From Epiperipatus broadwayi (Eukaryota > Onychophora > Udeonychophora > Euonychophora > Peripatidae): a DNA stretch of 64,000 nt. The notes under the pieces are model-generated. The model was not told where the DNA came from, did no database searches, and worked only from the letters and a program-made list of their open reading frames with translations. The stretch is taken from NCBI GenBank assembly GCA_028023455.1, contig JAQFVV010012418.1, forward strand, positions 8,861,244 through 8,925,243. Reading direction: 5' to 3'. Each line of letters begins with the position of its first letter. Within the stretch, counting starts at the first letter, position 1. This document shows positions 12,098-24,197 of this stretch, one piece after another. Both the position numbers and the translations under genes were made by a program.

Positions 12098-12370
12098 TTA
12101 ATTATTAAAAACAACATTATGGACAAATTTATGTTTGACCATTATTAAGGATTACTTTAAGCTATGTGTATTTAACATTTACAGTACATGTATATATATA
12201 ATAAACAAATAAGTAATAAATACAGCTAAAGAGAATAAAATAAATTTATTTATTAATCTATTGAGTTAACTTTCATAAGGAATGTTTGTTTCAAAGCATT
12301 ATTTTTTAATACTGCATAAGATTAAATAAAATTATTTTTTAAAAAATAAATTCTCTTAATTAATTATTAA

Positions 12371-12890
12371 TATAGGGTATATGAGCACAGACTTTCACAC
12401 CACCCACCTCTCTCCACTCTATCTAATAACACTGATACATCTAAACACATATATGCTGAAAAGATAAATAATCACCAACATACGTATTTCATGCTAAACC
12501 AGCAATCATCAGTTGGTCCAGACTATCATCTTTACACACATATATAGTATAAGTGCTCAGATATATATTAAGATAGACTATCCTCATAGTTTTTGTGGAG
12601 TGGATTGAAGCCTGTCCATTAAACTATGAGGATAGTCTATCTTAATATATATCTGAGCACTTATACTATATATGTGTGTAAAGATGATAGTCTGGACCAA
12701 CTGATGATTGCTGTTTTAGCATGAAATACGTCTATTGGTGATTATTTATCTTTTCAGCATATATGTGTTTAGGTGTATCAGTGTTATTAGATAGAGTGGA
12801 GAGAGGTGGGTGGTGTAAAAGTCTGTGCTCATATACCCTATATTACATATATATAGCCACAGGTATATAACAAGCCTGTGTTTCAGTTAT
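12371..12890. repeat. Repeat family A, inverted dimer with tail
   Basis: Two family A arms of about 220 bp face each other (left 12371-12590, right about 12622-12842) around a short centre at 12591-12621 that contains GAAGCCTGTCCATTAA. Outer ends are TATAGGGTATATGAGCACAG and its complement. Arms are almost identical over their whole length. A tail follows (12843-12890) with a small hairpin CACAGG...CCTGTG and TTTCAGTTAT; the same tail occurs in the copy ending at 23919. The centre matches a sequence that is internal in single copies, so this is a head-to-head arrangement of one family. Confidence 0.8.
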
Positions 12891-15800
12891 TAATTAATTA
12901 TTATTTTTTTTTATAAAAAGACATTTATTTTACTATTTTACAATCTCCCCTCTCCCCCCAAATCTGACATTTATTTGCCTTGGACAAATTTTAATTAATC
13001 TCTGAAAATGTAGGATTTATTTGTGAGATTACTAAAAATTTGCATATGCAAACAAAACAAATTTTATTTTAAAGAACAAAAAACAGAATAAAAAAGAATA
13101 GGGATTAAGTTAATTCTAAGCAAAATAAGTTATCACTAAATTAAAAAAATTAAAAAGTGAAGATATGATTGACATTTTTAAAAATAAAATAATAAAAATA
13201 CTATTTAAAATAATAAAAAAAATTTATGGGGAAAAAGTATTTACAAAAAACACCTCCATATTTCTTACAATGCACTTTTCACAATGCTTTATTTAATATA
13301 TAATAGTTTCCAGTGACTAGTAATCTTTCAATATTTAAAACATCTTTTACATACCCTTTCAAACTACAAACCAACAATTTATTTTTTTTAAAAAAAGAAT
13401 AAAAGTGAATAATTTTTGAATATCTTAGAAAAATATTCTTAAGTACTGTGATTCATCAGTGATTGATGTGAAAAAATAGCAGTTTGAAAATGATGAATGG
13501 TCTCATATAAATAGTTCCATATATATAGTTCACACTTGCTCATAATAAATATTCTAAAATTAATAAGCAAGATTAATAAAAGCTAATAAAAAAAATAATT
13601 ATGAATAATTAAGATCTGGTACAAAAGTTAGTTAATAATATTTATTTATAATTTTATTATGTCATCCTATAATTTATTTAATCTATTATCAGACAAGCTT
13701 TTCATACAAAGTTTGATAGACTACATTGTATTTAAATGTCAATTATGTCCACAAGCATAGATAAATTTCAAATTTACACTAGGCTTTAATCACATTTATT
13801 GTAAAAAAATATCTGTAATTATAGTTTATTGAAATCCAACTAGATCTTATTTAAAGATGACTTGATTTTTTTTAACATTAGTTTACAATGATACATCAAT
13901 ATTAATCTTAATATGGTAATTTAAAATTCACATGTCTTCAGTGAAATGGTGTTATAATTGCAAATTACTATCATTATTAAAATAACAATAATATCATTCA
14001 TTTTACATGCATCCATTTATTTAATATTTGTATCTGCTTCTTAATCTGGATGATTGCATTTTCAATTTGATTTGCAAAGTCAAGCCTGAAAAATCACTTA
14101 AATTCAGCTGCTTCTCAGCCTTTTAAAGATTACTACAGATTTTTGTTGACATTAATAAGTCAAATTTTTTAGAAATGAAGTAATAAAAACAGAATTAGTC
14201 AAGCGTTGGTGGTCGAGTGGTCAGCACAGCTGTCTTACAAGCAGTTGTCCCGAGTTAGCGGGTTCGCTTCCCAGCCATGCTATGACACATGAAAAAAAAA
14301 ACAGAATTAAATATATATAAAGATATAATATGTATTATAAAAATTTAAATCTGAGTTTTAAAATAGCAACAAAGTTTGTCAACTGTTGTGTAATGTTGAG
14401 TGAATAAAATAATAAAGTAAATTAATTTAAACGCCATAAAAAATATTTTTGAATCATTATTTAAATTTTCATATTTTTTTTTTTTATAATAATTTTGTTT
14501 TTATTAGTTATTTAAAATTTAAGTCATTAAATTTGACGTTTTGCTTTAAATATATATTTCAAAACTTTTTATCACAGTTTGAATCAAAATTACAACTTGA
14601 TTTTCCCATTTTTTATTACTCTTCCAACAATTAATATATGTCTTTCTCATTAACATATTAAAATGCTGATAAAATGTACATAGTGTTTACCATTTAGCAA
14701 AAAAATAAAAAGAACAAGAAAACAATCATTAAAAAATTAAAAGTTCAGCTCTAAATGTAATGAAAAAATATATATATTTTGTAAATAAAAAACATTTATT
14801 AAATAAAACAAAAGTTAGTTTAAGTACAAAATGTGTATGAAATAAAAATAAATAAAAGGTTTATATTTAATATATTTTTGTATCTGTAAATTTAACTATA
14901 AATAGGACATTTTATCTTTTATTGGTTCCAGTTTTACAATGTTAGAGTATATTATTCTAACTTTTTGTATTATAGATGTATAATTTCAAAGATCCTTTAA
15001 TTTTTATGGATATAGCCACTTAAATATAAATTAAGTACTTGTATGAATATATTCTTAATAAAATACTTTCTATATTTATATATTTAAAGTTATGTGGGAA
15101 ATTTGGAGCAATTAAAATTATCAGCTTACATTTAAAAATAATCAAATTTGATGAATATTAAGTACTTGTGAAAAGTGATTATTATTATTTATATTTACTA
15201 AAGATCTTATCTTTCTATTTATTCATGAGTCCATTAACATAGCAGAAAAAATATTAGTAATTAAAAGTTATAGAAATATAATTAGGAAAAATGCAGATAT
15301 ATAGTATCGGAAACAAATTTCAGTATTTATTTGAAGTATAAGTAGAACAAGTTTTAAACACTATTCCTATTTCAAACAGTTATTCTGCACTTTGTGGATT
15401 ATTGGTCGAACGTGGCTAAAAGAAATTCATAGTCTTTTTGTGCTAAATTCAAACATAGGTTTCATTGTTCAAAGAGATAAAATGAGGATATTTATGTGGC
15501 TTATGACTTTTGTTGGCTCAGTTATAGATACATTTGATTCTTAGATAGGATTTCTATAATGAGTCTTTACTCTTTTAATAGTTTGAATTGAGAAAATCTG
15601 TAAACCTATGGAATTGAAATTGTTTATTTTGATTATAGTTTTTGAATTTTTTAAGCTGTTTGTGTTGTTCATTAATTCCCTGATAGTTGAAATTAATTGC
15701 AGTTTAGATCATTTTACAATAGATTTTATTGTATTGAAATAAATAAAATTTTTTTTATTTTCTTCTAATACTGGATTGCAAACATTTAAATATCTTTCTT

Positions 15801-17325
15801 ATAGTTGCTCTTATTCTTCAGTCTTTATCATCATTATCATCATCATCACTGTTGTAAAAAAATCTTCATTTTAGGAAAAAGATAAATACTATATTAAAAA
15901 GACAATTAACCAATATATTAAGACATCATTTTGAAATAATGCATATATATATATATTTAATAATTATAATAAAAAAAATAACGAATAATTATTTTGAAAT
16001 ATTTAATATTTTCCAATATAACATTAACAACAGAAATACAAAAATAATTCAATCACAAATAAAATTTTAAACAGATTTAATAATATACAAAACTTTTATC
16101 TTGCCTATATTTCAATAAATTCATTAAAAATCATTTTAATTCTTAGTATTAATAAGTTATGATTTTGTAAATGTTTTTATAAGGCTACAATAAAGTATTA
16201 TTAGACTTATATTAAATTGTTTTCTTCCATAAATTTTATTTATTACAATAGCATGCTGAATATATTGTTTATTGACATTATGGCAGATTTTATTTCAGAG
16301 CTTGTGTAATTAATGTGCACTAGATAGTACTGGTATTCACCCCGTCCCCCCTAATTTCTATTAGCCTTCTTGAATTAGAATCATAAACAGAACCTAGGTA
16401 GAGATATGGATGTTGCACTTCCATTATTCATTGTCTATTAAAACTTATAATAGATAGCTTTAGAATAGAATAAATAGAAAAAATTGCTACTCTCCATATA
16501 GATATTGAAAGTAAGTAGAGAAAATCGTGCTGCTTTATTTGAATTTTTTTTTTCAATACTAAGCAATCTTTCTTTTTTTTATTCCAAACATGCCATTAAA
16601 ATCTAAAATTCCATTGTGAGATATATTAATTTTTCATGCATGACTTATTTGTAAAGAAACTTGCTTATATTAATTTATTGTTATTGATTTACTATTCAAA
16701 TTATTAACATCATCTACAGTTTTATTTAATTTTCACTTCTAAATTCATCTTTTTGATAGTCGCTAAGTAATTTCTTCTGGCCTTTTCTTGTAGATTCAAA
16801 TTCTATCATCTTGAAATTCTGAAAGATTTTTTATAATTGTGACTCAGAAGATGGATCAGAAAGGATGTTGCTAATCATATATTCTATAGTTTTCCTGCAT
16901 TCATGAAATATTTGCATTCAAAACCTTATGGAATGTGATGGCAATTTGCTTAAATTACTGATGAATTGAATTTTAAAAGAAAAAAATGTTATCATCTATT
17001 GTGAAGTATGAGAAAATTAATGATAGCTATTTATTTTAGCTTTTTTATTTTAAATATTTGTTTTAGTATTTATTATTATTAGTACTTGTTTATCAAAACA
17101 ATTGTCTTATAATTTTTTATAAATTATCTTTTCTCAGTTTATCACTTTTTAAACATTGTCTGACAGAAGTATGCAATTTGGTTATCCCCTTTACAGATTT
17201 TACTGTAAATTTATTATTTATTGCCCAGAATATTCTTAATGCTGTCATTTGATTTGTTTTATAATATATTTATTTGTAAATAATTATCATCTACATATGC
17301 TTTCTATTTTTCTTTTTTGTTCTAG
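12891..17325. other. AT-rich non-coding DNA upstream of exon 1 of the visible gene
   Basis: Apart from the SINE at 14198-14296, nothing was recognised. A first exon with a signal peptide for the WBP1-like gene should lie in or left of this region, but I could not identify it. Confidence 0.4.
14198..14296 (+). mobile_element. tRNA-derived SINE, copy 1
   Basis: About 99 bp. It has a Pol III A box (TGGTCGAGTGG, about 14210-14220) and a B box (GGTTCGCTTCC, 14261-14271), then CCAGCCATGCTATGACACATG and a poly-A tail. It is flanked by a 13-bp target-site duplication AAAAACAGAATTA at 14185-14197 and 14297-14309, the signature of LINE-mediated retroposition. A near-identical relative lies at 47374-47471 and a diverged one at 28817-28915. 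Confidence 0.85.
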
Positions 17326-17357
17326 ATTCAAGCTGAATTCTGCAATGTAGATTATGA
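17326..17357 (+). CDS. WBP1/VOPP1-like membrane protein, internal microexon
   Basis: A 32-nt exon bounded by a polypyrimidine tract plus TCTAG acceptor and a GTAAGT donor. It encodes IQAEFCNVDY and the first two bases of an Asp codon (phase 2 exit). The third base is supplied by the exon at 31289, giving a continuous cysteine-bearing sequence. In WBP1/WBP1L/VOPP1 proteins the ectodomain is short and cysteine-rich, and this exon supplies its first visible cysteine. Entry phase is 0, so the unseen upstream exon (signal peptide) should end on a whole codon. The exon is too short to be sure of alone; the phase match and cysteine context support it. Confidence 0.6.
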
Positions 17358-19669
17358 GTAAGTATGTTTTAAACACTTACTGTTACTTCTGTAAAAAATT
17401 TAGATTTGTCTAGTGTTATCATATTGTAAATATTAAAATAATTGTTTGTATCTGCAAAAGGCATATTGTCTTGAATGAAAAGACAATAGTGCAATTTACC
17501 TGATATCAGAAATAAGATGTCATTTCAATTGTACACAGATATCATTTCTGTTCCATATTTTCAATATGAACAATTAAATTCTTTCTTAAAAAAATAATTC
17601 AGAAAAAAAAAAACTTCATTAACTTTCATAATTTAATTTATAAATGATATCATAAAGGTTAATTAATATCAGTTATTGATATTACATTTAAGCTTCATTA
17701 ACATTATTGTTATCATCATCATATATATTTTTTTACTTATATTTTTTTAAAAAACATGTTTATGCATCATTGAGATTAACTTTATCTTTTTCTTTTCTGA
17801 TATTTCAATCATTTTATATAGCCTTTATCAAGAGACTACAAAAATTATATATACATGAAAAACAAGACCTTAAGAAATACTTTCAATAATTATTAAATAA
17901 AATTTTTAAAAAAATGTTCAACTTATTTACAAACTTCATTTTATATTTCTTCCATTTTTTAAATTGACTATATAAAACAATCAGCATTTTTTGTAGTTCT
18001 TCAATACTAATCGTATAAAGTGGTTGGAGTGTCCAGAAAAAAAGATAATATTATTAATGATTCAATAACTAAAATAAAAAGTGTGTGGATTAATTTATAT
18101 ATTATATTTCTGGATCATTTTGAAAAGAAATAAGTTACGAAAGTATAAATGAGATGAATATTTTATTTAACTACTTTTAATAATATAATTGGTACAATTT
18201 TATTTTGTAATATATGAATTTGCTTTATAAACTGACTCAAACTTAATCTGATCATTATAAATAATGGGAATGATTACAAATAAAACATCTCTGATTATGT
18301 TCTTCAAAATTGGAAAAAGTTTATTCAGAAAAATTATAAATTATCGGTTAAATTTTGAGAATGATCAAATAATGAAATACAGATGTTCTTTATATCTATA
18401 TTTTCATTATTAGTATTTCATTTAACAATATTTTATAAAAAATGTAAAAATAAAAATTAGAAAGTAATAAAATGAATTTAAATTTTTTAGATTTAATTTT
18501 TTGTTTTTAATGCAACTACTTGGTACTGTGGTCACAATAAATGTGTGGTGTAATTTTTTTCAATGAAGTTTATAGAATTGTCTAATTTAATATTATATTT
18601 TTTATTTCATCAGTAATCTTTATTATAAAAAGAATGAAGAAAAATATACAAAAGTCCTATATTAAAATTTATTTTATTTTTTTAAGACTATTTTAACAAG
18701 AAAAGAGGAGAATAAATAAAATCATTTATCTAATTGTATTTATTTTATTTTTTTAAAAAAGAAGAGCTTTTAGTTAATTCTCTTGTCTATTCAAAAAAAA
18801 AAAAGAAGGAAGGGAATAAAGTTATTTAGCTTTGATCTAATTTTATTTTTCTATTAATCTTTAGGAATAGCTTTTTTGACACATTTTTTTTACTTTCATG
18901 AATAGTTTTTATCATGTTTTTCTTAACTTGCATTTTTTAATGAGAATAAATGTATTTTCTGGTTTATCTCATTATAAATTCAAAAAACCGGATTAATCTA
19001 AAAAAGATCAATCTAACACATAAAAAAAGAGAGAGAATAAATAAAAATAAGTACTCAAAATAAGACTCTACTTAAACTTTTAGACTAAAAAAATAAATTT
19101 AATGAAAAATTTATTTCCCCGAAAATCTGTATAGTTAAAACAAATTTTGTTAATTTTACTATTCCTATCAATGCAATATTGATTTTTTTTATGCATTTTT
19201 AGCAAATGTAATTTTCTCAATAACTCATAAAAAATAAATATAAAATGCTAAACATAAAGCTAACATACTATAAAAGACAATAAAGCTAATAACATATAAT
19301 AATTATAAAAAATAAAGAATTTATATATTTTTTAATTTATTAATTTTAAATTCATTCATAAATCATAGAAGTGTGCATCAGTCCTTATTAATATCAGTTT
19401 TTTTATGATTATTATGAAAATAGAAGTTTTTCAAACAACTAGTAAATTCCATGATCTATATCAAATAAATAATTTTCGTTAGAGAGTTTGTTTTTTTCTC
19501 ATCAAAATAAGTGTTATTTTTGATATAATTTGTTTTCAAATATTTATTTTAATACATAATAATGTTCATAATAAAAAAAGATAAAATAAAGTAGCATCTG
19601 AATTTGATTGATTTATACACATGAACACATATATACAGATATATACATGCATTGAAAGGAAGATGCCTT

Positions 19670-19815
19670 AGAACCTAAGACCCAGTTGCACTATTTCAAG
19701 ATTCAGAGCTATTTACTGATGAAGGCCATAAACTTGAAACTAATTTGGGGATTTTGAATAGGTAAACAGGATAGGGATTTATTAAGTACTCTCATTTGCA
19801 ACTAAGTGCCAAAAA
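19670..19815 (+). repeat. Repeat family C, diverged fragment
   Basis: Aligns in order with the + strand of 25190-25330. Shared pattern: CAGTTGCACT..., TTACTGATGAAGGCCA..., GAAACTAATTTGGGGAT, then AGGTAAACAGGATAGGGAT and GCAACTAAGTGCCA. Strongly diverged, with no terminal repeats kept. Confidence 0.45.
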
Positions 19816-20451
19816 GATGGGGGAAAGTACATTGATTAAAAGAAGTAGTTGTGTGAAATGTTAATTGTATAATTACAAAAAATATAATAAATATAAAAAG
19901 TGAAATTATTTTAATGTAAAAGTCTACTATATCTATGCACTTTTCCCCCTGTATACTGAATGAATAGGTTAATAATTTTTAAAATTGCCATAAAAAGACT
20001 ATATATTATACCACCATGTTTTATGGAGGATGGTGTTAAAATTTGCACAAAATTATCTATAACTGATATAAAACATGCACAGTGTTTTCTTTGATTTTTG
20101 CAAACACAACTAAGCAGAAAATTGATCATCCACACTGTTGAAAAGCTATGTGAAAGAAAGTTAAATCATAAGTTCAAATAATGAAAAGATTTTTTTGAAA
20201 TATAAAAATTCAATTTTTAATTACAGTAATAATAATAATGAATAAATTGTTTTTTAGAAGATTTTGTCTATTTGAAACCGATAATTTTACTTGATAATTT
20301 TTTGCTAAAAAGCAGATATGTTGAAAATAAAATCTAAATGAAAATGTCCTGTACTTATTAAAAAAAAACAAATAATAAATAGATTAACAAATTAAATGCA
20401 AACTTGCACAGACGTATATCACTGAAAGCTGTTGACATCTAAATACTTTAA

Positions 20452-20560
20452 TTAGAATTAAAATTTATTATTAATAATCATTAACCCTTTGACAACCAGA
20501 ACGACTTTTGTACGACTTGTCTTTAATTTAGAATTAAAATTTATTATTAATAGTCATTAA
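20452..20560. repeat. 33-bp direct repeat flanking a 43-bp segment
   Basis: TTAGAATTAAAATTTATTAT... occurs at 20452-20484 and again at 20528-20560 with one difference (AATAATCA versus AATAGTCA). The segment between starts CCCTTTGACAACCAGAACG, which is less AT-rich than its flanks. This could be a small insertion with duplicated target or a slipped duplication. Confidence 0.6.
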
Positions 20561-21021
20561 AATAACTTAAAGCCTTTTTTAAATTAAAATTTATATCATT
20601 AATTGACTAAAATGGAAATCCTGTCATTGAAATAAATTATGATTTCTTACAGTGCCAGCTTTATGTTAAAATGAATTTAGTTTAAAATGCTTGTATGTCA
20701 GATTTGTATAGAGTAGCATTTTGCATATCTATAATTTTTATTAAATCTTTGTTTTACTTTGCTTAAATGCATCAGTGCCCTTGATTTGAATCTATTTTTC
20801 CATGTAAATGGCTTTCTTTTAACAAGGGAAAAAATTTTTTTCTATTAAATATTTCATTTTTAGCAACACATTAGCTATTTATACTCTTAAATCATAATAA
20901 ACTTTACATAAAGAAAATATAAATGATTACTTTCAGGCTATATTTTATGATAGTCCTTCATTAAAGTTCATTTCATTTATCTCATTTCATTTAAAGTAAA
21001 GGGTCTAGACAGTTATTATTG

Positions 21022-22058
21022 AAAATATATTTACCTAGGTTTTTCATGATATTAAGATAACAAAATTGCATTGGTTTGGTTTTCATTAGTGTTACTTTCT
21101 CCATCAATAGTTTCAGGGCTTGTTTTCTATTCTTCGGCTTGACAATGGGAGAGAGAATGTGTCAGGGTCTCTTTTATGGCTTAAGTATTGGTTCCAGGTG
21201 AAGACAGTTGATGGAATTGGGGACTCAGAGCATGAAGCCCAGTCAAACACTCCTATTGGCCTTCTAGAAATGAATGTTGCTAATTCCAGGGCTTTTGCAT
21301 TAATATTGTCCACAGCAATAATGATTGACTCATGAGGATCACATTAACTATAATCTCAGTGACAAATGGATTGATGAACTGGTAAACTCAAAAGTCACAA
21401 AGATTGACTGTCTGGATATCTGAATGAATCAAGGAATTTCAATAAATATAGCAATAGCTAAGTTGTACTTTTATATCTAACTCTCCCATTGTTTATTTCT
21501 TTATCATAGTTTAAACTTTTTTTTATTACTTAAATCTAGTTTAATTAATTTACTTTTTTTAATCTAATCTTTTTCTAGATTATTCTACTATCTTATCGCT
21601 TTTATGTCAATGAGATAGTTTACATGGTTTTTTAATTAATTCAATTATCAGTTTTAAATTTTTACCAGCCATGGATCTTTCAAATTTAATTGCATTCCAA
21701 AAGACTTTTACTAATTAATTTTTATTCTGACTTTTTACATTTACTTATTTTTAGCCATGTACTTTTAATTTATTTCAACTTCTAAAAAAAAGAGAGAGTG
21801 AATTAAAATTTTTATTTCTCTTAATTCTTTTCTCCACCCCATTCTTGATAATTAGCTTTATTCTATTCTAAACAGAAAAATATGACACTATTTTATTTTA
21901 CAAAATTACATTTTTAAAATTTTTTTTTTTCAAACTATCTTTCTTTTTTTTTTTCTTAATAAATTTGATCATTTATTTTTAAGTTATAAAATTACGTAAT
22001 GCAAATATATGTATGTGTGTTCTATAATTTATATCTCGCTAGCATCACAATATATTAT
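21022..22058 (-). repeat. Repeat family B, copy 2
   Basis: Diverged partner of 10675-11612, same orientation, alignable from ATATTTACCTAGGTTTTTCATGATAT to the CTAGCATCACAATATAT word. The minus strand encodes a 66-codon open stretch (21113-21313) containing ALELATFISRRPIG; the other copy has AIEVATFIARSLRM at the same place. This indicates former coding sequence. The T-rich half (21480-22000) has no frame. Confidence 0.55.
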
Positions 22059-23762
22059 AGTTAATGATGACAAAAGTAAATTTTATGTTGCTTCATAAAG
22101 TTCAATTAATTTCTTCTTACTACACTCAAACTTCACTTCTGCTATTTACATTATAGTGACCGTAGAAACCAATTTATCCATTTCATGGCTCCTTAACACC
22201 CACTCTCTCTCTGCCATTTGCACTAGATTGTGCTGGACTGTGCAGAAGAAAAACTTCTAGGCTTTTATAACAGTTATTTATTGTATACAATTACAGGTAT
22301 GTAAAGTTTGTAGCAGCACTCTCTTTAATTTATTTTCTAGAGTAAATAATAAACAACATGTACATTAGAGGGAGGAAAAAAAAGTACCACTTTAAGTTCA
22401 TTGTCTCCCAATGCACAAACACTCCACTAATGCACTTTTTTTTTTTAATTTCGTTTTTCAGAATTAAAATAATTGCCATATTATTTTATGATGTACTGCA
22501 AAACATGATAATTTATTAAAAGTTAATGAATAATTAAAAAATATCCAAGCAACATAAAAAATATTATCAATGATGATTAACTGTATTATTGGCTTGAACT
22601 TCCTGTCAACCTAATGTTGCAACCACCTTTACCTGAGAACTTAAAATAACACATTTAAAATTAAGATCTGTCAAATGTTAAATATATATGCCAAGATTTT
22701 TAACGACAATAGATTTAAAAAAAAAAAAAAAGGATTTATGCTATATACATTTGAAATACCCTAGTTTACTTTTTATGAACCTGGTCAAAAAAAAAAAAAG
22801 TATTTGTTTAGCATTTATGAATTCAGTTTTAAAAAAAATGTATTGTTGAAAGTGTTTTAATGATATAAAGATTAATTAAATACTGTAATGTAGTTTTATA
22901 AGAATGGAAAGTAATAGAAAACTTTTAAAATAGTGATTAAATGTTATAACTTGATTGCAATATTCTAACTGCCTTTAGTCAAAGGACTTAATATTAATTC
23001 GTTCAATTTTTTTGATATACTTATTAAAAGGATCCTTAGAAGAATGAAAAAATGTTACTCTAACAATAGCTTTCTTAGCACTGTATATTCCAGGGCTAAT
23101 AGATATGTCTCTATTTAAAGTAAAAGTTCTCATATATAACATTAAATACAGTCATAACGAATTTTACTGAAGCATGCAAATCCACTTTTTGGTAGTGGGT
23201 TTCCATTCTTTCACATATTTTTTCTGCACCAGATACTCGCAAAAAATGCATGAAAAGGCAATTAAAGAAATAATTCTACCAAGTAAGATACACTTGAAAT
23301 TAAAACCTAAACTTTTCAATTAACCATAGAATCATGGCATAAGAAATGAGTTTATAGCAAGCCTCCAAATATTTTTTTTCAATCTAATAATAAAACCAAT
23401 TAAGTTTGATCTTCCTATTCCTTACTGAAGTCTCGTCAATAGATTCATTTTCTATTTTACGCAAAATTTAAAATTATCTAGTTTCTGTCAACGTGGACAT
23501 ATATAATCCATGAAATGCATAGTTAAGAATTTTTTAATCTATGCATACAACAACACAACTGATGGACTTAATAAAGCCACCTGGAAATCTATTTTCTAGT
23601 TAGAATCTTTTCATATTCCTTTATAATGTTTGCAGATACATAGCAGTCTTAAAAAAAAACCCTCTAAATCAGGGATCAGGAATATTTTTGAGACAGAGAG
23701 CCATTTTGACAAAAACAGAGAAAAATTAAAATTTAGGGAGCTGCAACTTCAAATCAATTTGA

Positions 23763-23919
23763 TATAGGGTATATGAGCACAGACTTTCACATGACCCACC
23801 ACTCTCCACACTATCTCATAACCCTGATACACTTGAACACACATGTTAAAAAAAAATAATAATAATTTATATTACATATATAGACACAGGTATATAATAA
23901 GCCTGTGTGTTTCAGTTAT
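23763..23919. repeat. Repeat family A, deleted copy inside the hAT relic
   Basis: Starts TATAGGGTATATGAGCACAG and runs about 90 bp like the left arm at 12371. It then jumps through an A-rich junction to the same tail as the dimer at 12371 (ATATAGACACAGGTATATAA, CCTGTG, TTTCAGTTAT). It has the two ends but lacks the arms between. Confidence 0.7.
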
Positions 23920-24197
23920 ACATTATTTATAAATTTAATAACATTAACTATGCATAGACAAGATTTAAACAACTCTTAAGTTTGCATATAATATTTTGGT
24001 GGGTGAAACAAAAAAAATATATATTTTTTCTAAATTTCTAATAAATACAATAAATTTGCATTATAAAATTTATCAGTGAAAAAAAATCACTTATATAAAT
24101 ATGAAGATAGAATGTTAATATTCAAATTTACTAATGTGACTTTTGAACTGTTACGTTCTCAGCCAACTTGTTTAAAATTTGGAGTATAATTCATGCA

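Noticed and set aside
12371-12890. CRISPR-like or bacterial repeat array
   Set aside because: Only two inverted arms, no regular spacers, and the context is clearly eukaryotic.
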